A DNA stretch of 7,856 bases from Bacillota bacterium (GTDB taxonomy: Bacteria; Bacillota; Clostridia; Oscillospirales; Ruminococcaceae), in NCBI GenBank assembly GCA_023457175.1, contig JAEWMM010000200.1, forward strand, positions 1-7,856. The letters are read 5' to 3'. Numbering within the stretch: position 1 is the stretch's first letter; the number at the start of each line of letters is the position of its first letter. A model generated the notes under the pieces. The model saw nothing but the letters and a program-made list of their open reading frames with translations. It had not been told where the DNA came from and ran no database searches. Below are positions 1-4,673 of the stretch, piece after piece. Made by a program: the position numbers and the translations under genes.

Positions 1-82
1 TTGGCATGTCCAGAACTTCATTAATTTTGCCGAAGCTCATGCGAACGTTTTTGCCAAGGTTGACGGGTTTCACCTGCAACAT
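1..82 (-). CDS. rpoB: RNA polymerase beta subunit, N-terminal fragment (runs off the left edge)
   Basis: Only the first 27 codons are present, starting with ATG at 82-80 and leaving the window at base 1. The peptide includes VKPVNLGKNVRMSF followed by GKINEVLDMP. This matches the conserved start of clostridial RpoB (the pattern V-x-P-V-x-x-G-K/R-x-x-RMSF-x-K/R-[IL]-x-EV-x-x-MP, which normally continues NLIEVQ). RpoB is the catalytic beta subunit of RNA polymerase and the rifampicin target. The start is fixed by an in-frame TGA at 94-92; the only upstream in-frame ATG (100-98) is followed by one codon and that stop. The Shine-Dalgarno is weak (GGAG at 98-95, about 12 bases before the ATG). The gene has its own tandem promoters and a terminator behind them, so it seems to begin a transcription unit. 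The identity rests on a short peptide, but the match is distinctive. Confidence 0.88.
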   Translation of the reverse strand, partial: MLQVKPVNLGKNVRMSFGKINEVLDMP

Positions 83-237
83 AGGTTTCGCTCACTCCAT
101 TCGTCTATGATTATTTAAAGCTCAAAATATACATGGAAGCGCTTTGCCGGTTTGTAAATTTCTATTGCTTTTTTATTTCGGGTGTGTTAAGATATACTAT
201 GCTAAAGGCAGATACACCCATTATGATACAGTATACT

Positions 238-266
238 AGTATATTCCTTTTTGGGACTGTTGTCAA
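238..266 (-). promoter_or_regulatory. Sigma-A-type promoter of rpoB (proximal)
   Basis: Read on the minus strand, a perfect -35 box TTGACA (266-261) is followed by a 17-base spacer and a -10 box TATACT (243-238, five of six consensus bases). Transcription would start near 231 and give an rpoB leader of about 150 bases. This is the best consensus promoter in the window, as expected for an RNA polymerase gene. Box identity and spacing are seen directly; activity is inferred. Confidence 0.8.
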
Positions 267-303
267 TAGCCCCCGGGGCTTTTTTTACCTTTTGCAAAAA
301 AAT

Positions 304-332
304 ATTCTATCACATTTGTTGCCTTTCTGCAA
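304..332 (-). promoter_or_regulatory. Second, upstream promoter of rpoB (distal)
   Basis: On the minus strand TTGCAG (332-327) is followed by 17 bases and TAGAAT (309-304), which matches the -10 consensus at five of six positions. A TG pair one base before the -10 box makes it an extended -10 element, which can compensate for the poor -35 box. It lies between the terminator at 357-389 and the proximal promoter, so it would drive only rpoB. Confidence 0.5.
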
Positions 333-356
333 GAGAAAGGTGTTTTATTTTGTAAT

Positions 357-389
357 AAAAAACCGGCCTGTAAATGGCCGGCATTTTTT
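357..389 (-). terminator. Bidirectional intrinsic terminator upstream of the rpoB promoters
   Basis: A 6-bp GC-only stem CCGGCC (363-368) / GGCCGG (376-381) encloses a 7-base loop. It is flanked by six A residues on the left (357-362) and six T residues on the right (384-389), so either strand gives a hairpin followed by a U-run. On the minus strand it separates whatever lies to the right from the rpoB promoters. On the plus strand there is no obvious gene for it to end. Confidence 0.75.
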
Positions 390-691
390 ATATGGCGAAA
401 AAAGCCTTTCGTCCGCATCCGGTTTTTTTCGACAAGCTGCATATAATACCGATAATTCCGCGACAAAAATTGATATTCGGGCGGCAGATTTTCCATTTTA
501 CGCAGCCTGCCTTCAGTAAAGGGGCGGTAAGCCCGCTAGCCGTTCCTTTTCGGTAAGTTCGCAATCTGTTCGCCAATCTATTCAATTGTTTAACGGTGTG
601 TCAGTATGACGCGCAATATTGCACGTTTTGCAGCTTGGCGCAGGCGGCGGGCATATTATGCACGCAGCCTTAAGCAACCCCGGGGCGCACG

Positions 692-734
692 GCCCGTTCT
701 TTACACCATACCCATGAACGGGCTAAACCCGTTC
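692..734. repeat. Three-arm inverted repeat with two alternative hairpins
   Basis: GCCCGTTC (692-699) is complementary to GAACGGGC (716-723), giving an 8-bp stem with a 16-base loop. GAACGGG (716-722) is also complementary to CCCGTTC (728-734), giving a 7-bp stem with a 5-base loop. The middle arm can pair with only one partner at a time. There is no U-run after either hairpin. The element lies just beyond the terminator of the small membrane protein gene and belongs to no gene. It may be an intergenic palindromic repeat of REP type or a regulatory structure; the sequence alone does not decide. Confidence 0.5.
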
Positions 735-744
735 TATTCCCACT

Positions 745-780
745 ATAAAAATGCCAGCCCATGAAGGGTTGGCATTTTTT
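745..780 (-). terminator. Intrinsic terminator after the small membrane protein gene
   Basis: An 11-bp stem, 750-760 against 766-776 (one G-U pair), closes a 5-base loop. It is flanked by A residues on the left (747-750 and into the stem) and a T6 run on the right (775-780), so it can act in both directions. On the minus strand it starts about 20 bases after the stop of the membrane protein gene at 800, where its terminator would be expected. Confidence 0.8.
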
Positions 781-799
781 GCTAATTATATTCAGCGCG

Positions 800-1078
800 C
801 TATCTGTTTTTACCGCCGACCAGCCGCGCCAGCCAGATACCCAGCCCGGCGCAAACCCCGATGGCCAACAGCGCCCGCAGCCAGAGCGCCGCCGGAACCA
901 CAAGCGCATCCGAAAACATATTTTCCTTTAGAACCAGCGATGCGACCGCCGTCAACACCATAGTAACCGATGCAGCCGCCGTTAAGTATTTTGCCGCGCG
1001 CTGCTTGCCCGGATAGCACCCAACTGCCGATGCCGCCAAAAAAAGAAAGACCGTCGTTAAAACCATCCAACCTGTCAT
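800..1078 (-). CDS. Small three-helix membrane protein of unknown function
   Basis: The gene encodes 92 residues and I do not recognise the family. Three hydrophobic segments are visible at about residues 4-22, 31-50 and 63-86. A short basic loop (PGKQRAAK) follows the first, a polar stretch (KENMFSD) lies between the second and third, and the C-terminus is basic (GGKNR). By the positive-inside rule the first loop and the C-terminal tail would be cytoplasmic, with the N-terminus outside. The ATG at 1078 is chosen because it is preceded by AGGGGGG at a suitable distance; an upstream ATG at 1195 would add 39 residues unlike the rest and lacks a good ribosome binding site. The gene follows the flavin reductase on the same strand after about 180 bases and ends at a strong terminator. 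It could be read from its own weak promoter or by readthrough. No catalytic motif is visible. Confidence 0.65.
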   Translation of the reverse strand: MTGWMVLTTVFLFLAASAVGCYPGKQRAAKYLTAAASVTMVLTAVASLVLKENMFSDALVVPAALWLRALLAIGVCAGLGIWLARLVGGKNR

Positions 1079-1100
1079 AGCTATCCCCCCTGCCAACAGG

Positions 1101-1129
1101 ATATGAAAATACAGGCAAAATGGTGACAA
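1101..1129 (-). promoter_or_regulatory. Possible promoter for the small membrane protein gene
   Basis: On the minus strand TTGTCA (1129-1124) is separated by 17 bases from TCATAT (1106-1101). The -35 box matches at five of six positions, the -10 box at only three. It ends 22 bases before the start codon, leaving a short leader with the GGGGGG ribosome binding site. The 180-base gap to the upstream gene makes a local promoter likely, but this candidate is weak. Confidence 0.3.
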
Positions 1130-1258
1130 ACGCAGGTGTCCGCTTCGGCCGGCAGGGTTTTGCGGCACATGAATTTGATAAAACAGGCCTAACATATCCC
1201 TCTGTCCAAAGTCCGCAGCGTCAGGTCTTGGACGGCGTTTCGGGTCGATATGTATTAT

Positions 1259-1843
1259 TTATTGAATCGATGCCGATATAAGATGCTGCGCAAACGTGCG
1301 GACTCGCGCGGCCTTGCCGTCATCCATAAAGATGTGATCATACCCCATATCGCGTTCGCACAGCATGCCCGCGTAATTTAATTGGGAATGCTTGCAGTAG
1401 CGGCGCATACCGCTCTCAAACAGGTCGGCGCCCTTTTCGGGGCGGTAGCCGCAGGTGGTGATTAGCGCAACACTTTTGCCCGCCCAGAGCGCCGGACCTT
1501 TTTTATCGCCGTAATACTTGTTCATGCCGTAAACCAAACGGTCGAGCGCCGCCTTCATCGGCGGGGTACAGTACCACGAATAGATCGGCGTCGCAAGCAC
1601 GAGCAGGCCGCAGGCGCGGATTTTATCAAAAATTCCCTGCATATCGTCGTCATAGCGACAGCCAAATTTTGACCAGTCGGCCTGACAGGCCCGGCACGCA
1701 ATGCAGGGATTGATATCTTTATCATACAGCCGGATAACCTCATGCTCGGCGCCGCCGTCGGTCAACGCCCGCAAAAGCGGGTTTAAAAGCGCCGCCGTAT
1801 TCCCCGCTTTTCGCGGGCTGCCCATCAGAATCAGACATTTCAT
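1259..1843 (-). CDS. Flavodoxin-fold NAD(P)H-dependent oxidoreductase, iron-sulfur flavoprotein type
   Basis: The 194-residue protein belongs to the NADPH-dependent FMN reductase / iron-sulfur flavoprotein superfamily, soluble FMN enzymes that move electrons to quinones, ferredoxin-linked partners or oxidants. The N-terminus has the strand-loop MKCLILMGSPRKAGNTAALL (residues 1-20), whose GSPRKxGNT loop binds the FMN phosphate. A second FMN contact region, TPIYSWYCTPPMKAALDR, lies at 85-102. Between them is a cysteine cluster C47-x2-C50-x2-C53-x8-C62, followed by the DDD that often follows in this family. In iron-sulfur flavoproteins a similar compact motif holds a 4Fe-4S cluster; here the last spacing is slightly longer, so cluster binding is likely but not certain. 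The start at 1843 is chosen over the ATG at 1864 because AAGGGAG sits 8 bases before it, and the protein then begins directly with the first beta strand. The physiological substrate cannot be read from the sequence. Confidence 0.85.
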   Translation of the reverse strand: MKCLILMGSPRKAGNTAALLNPLLRALTDGGAEHEVIRLYDKDINPCIACRACQADWSKFGCRYDDDMQGIFDKIRACGLLVLATPIYSWYCTPPMKAALDRLVYGMNKYYGDKKGPALWAGKSVALITTCGYRPEKGADLFESGMRRYCKHSQLNYAGMLCERDMGYDHIFMDDGKAARVRTFAQHLISASIQ

Positions 1844-1880
1844 ATCGGTTTCTCCCTTCGGCATTCAAGCGGCATGTATT

Positions 1881-1919
1881 AACGCCCGGCCACGCAAAGC
1901 TCAGCGCGGGCCGGACGTT
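1881..1919 (-). terminator. Strong hairpin between apeA and the flavin reductase
   Basis: An 11-bp stem (1881-1891 with 1909-1919, one G-U pair on the minus-strand RNA) closes a 17-base loop. On the minus strand, the direction of both flanking genes, it lacks a U-run; on the plus strand it is followed by TTTTATA. It could be a weak terminator, an attenuator limiting reductase expression, or an mRNA 3' end stabiliser. The pairing is seen directly; function is uncertain. Confidence 0.5.
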
Positions 1920-1930
1920 TTATATGCGGC

Positions 1931-3334
1931 TTATTTATGGTATTCGGCAAAAGCGCGGAAAGTCTGGTAAACGTCGCTTTTAGCGACCACCTCAAACGGC
2001 GCGTGCATCGAGAGCACCGGCACGCCGACGTCGACGACGTCGACGTTGAGCGCCGAGATATACATTGCCACGGTGCCGCCGCCGCCCGCGTCGACCTTGC
2101 CGAGCTCACCGGTCTGCCACTGGATTTTTGCGGCGTCGAGCAGGCTTCTGATCTCGCCCATAAACTCGGCTGAGGCGTCGTTGGTCGAGGCCTTGCCGCG
2201 CGAACCGGTATATTTGGTCACCACCACGCCGTAATTGCAGTAAGAGGCATTGTTTTTCTCATGCACGTCGCCGTAGGTCGGGTCGTACGCCGCGTTGACG
2301 TCGGCCGAGAGGCAGCTCGATTTTGACAGCACCGTTCTGCCCGCAAGACCAAAGGGTGCGGCCAAATCCTCGATGAAGTATTGCAGGAATTTTGAATTCA
2401 GGCCGGAATTGCCCTCGGAACCGGTCTCCTCCTTGTCGGCCAGCACCGTCACAACGGTACGGCTGGGGTTGGTCACCTGTAACGCCGCCATCAGCGAGGT
2501 GTAGGCGCAGACGCGGTCGTCGTGGCCGTACGCACCGATAAAGCTGCGGTCAAGTCCGACATCGCTGGCCTTGAAGGCCGGCACCATCGTCAGCTCGGCT
2601 GAGAGAAAATCCGCCTCGGTCAGGCCGTATTTATCGTGCAGCAGCTTTAAGACGGCCAATTTAACCCGCTCGCTCTCCTTGTCGTCGCGGAACATTCTAC
2701 CGCCAACCAGAACGTTTAAGCCTTCGCCCTTGATAATATCCACGCCCTTGCGCTGCATCTGCTCGGCGGCCAGATGCGGCAGCAGGTCGGTGATGGTGAA
2801 AACGGGGTCGCCGTCGTCCTCGCCGATGATGACCGAAATGCGCTCGCCGTCGGCGCGCATGACCACGCCGTGCAGGGACAGCGGAATTGTCGTCCACTGA
2901 TATTTTTTGATGCCGCCGTAATAGTGGGTTTTGAACATGGCAAGCTGCGCCTCTTCGTAAAGCGGCCGCGGCTTTAAGTCGATGCGCGGCGAGTCAATGT
3001 GCGACGCGACAATCTTCACGCCCTTTTCGAGCGGCTCGGTACCGACGGTGCAAAGCACGAGCGCCTTGCCACGATTGTTATAGAACACGCGGTCGCCGGG
3101 CGTATACTGAACGCGCGGGTCAAATTCACGAAAGCCCTTCTCGCGCGCCATTGAAATGGCAACCTCCACCGCCTCGCGCTCGGTCTTGGCAAGGTCGAGA
3201 AACTTTTTATATCCCTCGCAAAACAGGTCAGCTTTTTCCCACTCGCTGTCGTCTAGCAGCTCGCCCGCATTCTTGGGGGTGTAGCAAAGCCGCTCCTTTA
3301 AAAGCTGCGCCTCGGACTTCTTCTTTTCTGTCAT
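1931..3334 (-). CDS. apeA: M18 family aminopeptidase (probable M18 aminopeptidase 1)
   Basis: The 467-residue protein is a cytoplasmic zinc metallo-aminopeptidase of peptidase family M18, which trims N-terminal residues (often acidic ones) from peptides and forms large oligomers. The length agrees with the clostridial ApeA group. The di-metal site is visible: H112 in SHIDSPRID, bridging D272 in GHDDR, catalytic E302 and ligand E303 in DKEETGSEG, D345 in SADVNAAYDP, and H444 in MHAPFE. The GGGGT segment near 417-421 is also typical. No signal peptide or membrane segment is seen. The start at 3334 has a near-perfect Shine-Dalgarno, AAGGAGGA at 3348-3341, six bases before the ATG. The gene follows the lytic transglycosylase by 80 bases on the same strand, and that gap carries a CRISPR-like repeat ending three bases before the Shine-Dalgarno. 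All metal ligands are intact, so the enzyme should be active. Substrate preference cannot be judged here. Confidence 0.95.
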   Translation of the reverse strand: MTEKKKSEAQLLKERLCYTPKNAGELLDDSEWEKADLFCEGYKKFLDLAKTEREAVEVAISMAREKGFREFDPRVQYTPGDRVFYNNRGKALVLCTVGTEPLEKGVKIVASHIDSPRIDLKPRPLYEEAQLAMFKTHYYGGIKKYQWTTIPLSLHGVVMRADGERISVIIGEDDGDPVFTITDLLPHLAAEQMQRKGVDIIKGEGLNVLVGGRMFRDDKESERVKLAVLKLLHDKYGLTEADFLSAELTMVPAFKASDVGLDRSFIGAYGHDDRVCAYTSLMAALQVTNPSRTVVTVLADKEETGSEGNSGLNSKFLQYFIEDLAAPFGLAGRTVLSKSSCLSADVNAAYDPTYGDVHEKNNASYCNYGVVVTKYTGSRGKASTNDASAEFMGEIRSLLDAAKIQWQTGELGKVDAGGGGTVAMYISALNVDVVDVGVPVLSMHAPFEVVAKSDVYQTFRAFAEYHK

Positions 3335-3351
3335 GAATGCTCCTCCTTATT

Positions 3352-3383
3352 ATTTCAATCCACACACCCCGTGAGGGCGCGAC
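3352..3383 (-). repeat. Solitary type I-C CRISPR-like repeat in the apeA leader
   Basis: Read on the minus strand this 32-base element begins GTCGCGCCCTCACGGGG and ends GTGTGGATTGAAAT. Known type I-C repeats are about 32-33 bases, start GTCGC, have a CCC...GGG palindrome in the middle and end GTGGATTGAAA(T/C); all of these are present. The predicted stem pairs 3381-3375 with 3369-3363 (seven pairs, two of them G-U) around a 5-base loop. The 11 bases after the stem, TGGATTGAAAT, match the size and sequence of the 5' handle left on type I-C crRNAs by Cas5. No second copy lies at spacer distance on either side and no cas gene is in the window. The repeat family is recognised by pattern; function as a regulatory site or relic is inference. 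Confidence 0.75.
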
Positions 3384-3414
3384 TGCATAATGCCGGAAAT
3401 AAAAATGTTGTTGA

Positions 3415-3990
3415 TTAATCTTTTCCGTAAACCTTTGAATAGATCTGTGCAGCGTGTTTTACTCTCGGAACATATTGTGCGGTGTCCTTAAACGGAATAT
3501 TCAAAAGCGTGACGCCGTCACTGCTGTATTCTTCGGTCGAAAGCCAGTTTTTGACGCTCCCCCATCCTGCGTGATAGGCCGCCAGCGCCTCTTCGGGCTG
3601 GCCGAACTCCTTTAACAGCAGCGAAAAAATATAGGCGCCGTAGCGGATGTTTGTCTCAGGATCAAAAAGCTGTTCGTAGGTGGCGTCATCGTCGCCGCAG
3701 CGCCAGCGCGCCCACTCAAACGTCTCCTCGGTAATCTGCATCAGTCCGCGCGCGCCGATCGGTGACACTGCGTCGGGCCGAAAGCGGCTCTCGGTGTGGA
3801 TGATGCCATAGACCAGCGCGGGAGAAAGCCCGTATTGGGCCGCATAGCGCTCAACCGCATCGGTGTATTTAAGCGGATACGCCAATTGCAGCACCGCCCA
3901 GCCGGCCGACAGCGCCAACACCGCCAGCAGACCCAGCGTTATGACGGCGCGCCGGCGCCCGCGGCGCTTGCCCATGCTGCGCGGCGTCAT
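3415..3990 (-). CDS. Membrane-anchored lytic transglycosylase (SLT domain)
   Basis: The 191-residue protein cleaves the MurNAc-GlcNAc bond of peptidoglycan with formation of 1,6-anhydroMurNAc, as the soluble lytic transglycosylase (Slt, lysozyme-like) family does. The N-terminus is basic (MTPRSMGKRRGRRR) and is followed by one hydrophobic helix at about residues 15-34, so the catalytic domain would lie outside the membrane. Domain landmarks in order are YGIIHTESRF with catalytic E67, SPIGARGLMQI (residues 77-86), AAYHAGWGSV (138-146) and YVPRVKHA (173-180). Most relatives have AYNAG where this protein has AYHAG. The start at 3990 is chosen because its ATG overlaps the coaE stop in an ATGA junction, with GGGAG eight bases upstream; a longer form starting at 4059 would run through the coaE tail. 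Translation is probably coupled to coaE. The target is likely the cell's own wall, during growth or division. Confidence 0.9.
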   Translation of the reverse strand: MTPRSMGKRRGRRRAVITLGLLAVLALSAGWAVLQLAYPLKYTDAVERYAAQYGLSPALVYGIIHTESRFRPDAVSPIGARGLMQITEETFEWARWRCGDDDATYEQLFDPETNIRYGAYIFSLLLKEFGQPEEALAAYHAGWGSVKNWLSTEEYSSDGVTLLNIPFKDTAQYVPRVKHAAQIYSKVYGKD

Positions 3991-4673
3991 TCCGCGTTCT
4001 CCCGTCGGCTTTGCGCATCCTGCTCCGCCGCATCGGCCGCCTTGGAACCGCGGCCGCACTGCTCGCGCAGCGCGCGGTGCAGCAGCCCTACCAGCTCCAG
4101 CGTTTTGACATGCAGATCCTGCTGATCCTTATCGTTGACAATAACAATCTGAGAGCGCGCGGTGTAATAGGCATCGTTATGCTGCGCGGCAATACGGCGG
4201 CGCGCCTCCTCGTCGGTCAGATGGTCGCGCACGACAATACGGTTGAGACGCAGCGCCTCGGGCGCGATGACCGAAATAACCGAGTCGCAGTCGGCGTCGA
4301 TGCCGCTCTCGAACAGCGTGGGCGCGTCGAGCACCACCAACTGTTCGCCCTGCGCCTCAAGCGCACTTAAGCGCTCGTTGAGATAGCTGCGTATATACGG
4401 ATAGATCAGCGCGTTTAACCGCTCAAGCTTTTTGGGGTCGCCAAAAACAATTTCAGCGAGCTTTTTGCGGTTTAGCGTGCCGTCCATATTTAAAATCAAA
4501 ATCGAAAACTCCAGCGCCAGATCGGCAAGGCAGCATTTCTCGTTGGCCACCACCTCGCGCGAGACCGCGTCACAGTCGATGACCGTAATGCCCTGCGAAC
4601 GGATGATTTTAGAAACGCTCGATTTGCCCGCACCCGTCTGCCCGGTCAGGCCGATCACACAAATTTGTCTCAT
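3987..4673 (-). CDS. coaE: Dephospho-CoA kinase
   Basis: The enzyme phosphorylates the 3' hydroxyl of dephospho-CoA with ATP, the last step of coenzyme A synthesis, in the cytoplasm. The P-loop GLTGQTGAGKS spans residues 8-18. It is followed by VIDCDAVSREV (31-41), corresponding to the family D-x-D substrate-binding element, then DGTLNRKKLAEIVF (64-77) and LDAPTLFESGID (115-126), the CoaE hallmark usually written as DxPLLFE. At 228 residues it is longer than the usual 195-210 because of a charged, Ala-rich tail after residue 205 that overlaps the ribosome binding region of the next gene. The ATG at 4673 overlaps the tsaC stop (ATGA), and GAGGTG inside tsaC lies eight bases upstream. It is therefore probably translated by coupling in a prfA-tsaC-coaE-transglycosylase operon. 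Confidence 0.95.
   Translation of the reverse strand: MRQICVIGLTGQTGAGKSSVSKIIRSQGITVIDCDAVSREVVANEKCCLADLALEFSILILNMDGTLNRKKLAEIVFGDPKKLERLNALIYPYIRSYLNERLSALEAQGEQLVVLDAPTLFESGIDADCDSVISVIAPEALRLNRIVVRDHLTDEEARRRIAAQHNDAYYTARSQIVIVNDKDQQDLHVKTLELVGLLHRALREQCGRGSKAADAAEQDAQSRRENAE

Larger units (their letters stand above)
83..799. other. Long stretch with no confident gene: rpoB leader, promoters, terminators and possible coding relic
   Basis: These 717 bases carry the rpoB leader and promoters, two terminators (357-389 and 750-776) and an inverted-repeat cluster (692-734). The open frames here have no convincing start, composition or family match. One stretch, on the minus strand at about 585-390, looks partly protein-like. 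One frame reads ELTEKERLAGLPPLY and then hits a stop; a neighbouring frame, one shift away, continues TEGRLRKMENLPPEYQF and then a region rich in Tyr, Arg and Lys, and it runs without a stop into the terminator at 357-389. This could be the decayed end of a lost gene, but I do not recognise the family and the composition does not match the GC-rich third positions of the real genes. The remaining bases, 586-690, show nothing I can name. Confidence 0.5.

Noticed and set aside
268..286. AGCCCCCGGGGCT followed by T7 on the plus strand, as a terminator
   Set aside because: With a realistic loop only four base pairs remain, and there is no plus-strand gene to its left. It is more likely background next to the rpoB -35 box.
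133..519. 128-residue plus-strand open frame
   Set aside because: It runs across the rpoB promoters and a terminator, has no ribosome binding site and no recognisable domain.
670..909. 79-residue minus-strand open frame
   Set aside because: It overlaps the membrane protein gene in another frame and reads through the strong terminator at 750-776.
1079..1195. Longer 131-residue start for the small membrane protein
   Set aside because: The extra 39 residues differ in character from the rest, would cover the putative promoter, and the ATG at 1078 has the much better ribosome binding site.
1207..1236. GTCCAA / TTGGAC hairpin as terminator of the reductase gene
   Set aside because: It is only six base pairs with a large loop and no T-run on either strand.
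2026..2046. Repeated GTCGAC/GACGTC units resembling a tandem repeat
   Set aside because: They lie inside apeA and simply encode the Val-Asp-rich stretch NVDVVDVGV near residue 430.
3384..3414. A neighbouring spacer or second CRISPR repeat making an array
   Set aside because: No second copy of the GTCGC...GATTGAAAT element occurs within spacer distance on either side or elsewhere in the window, so an array cannot be claimed.
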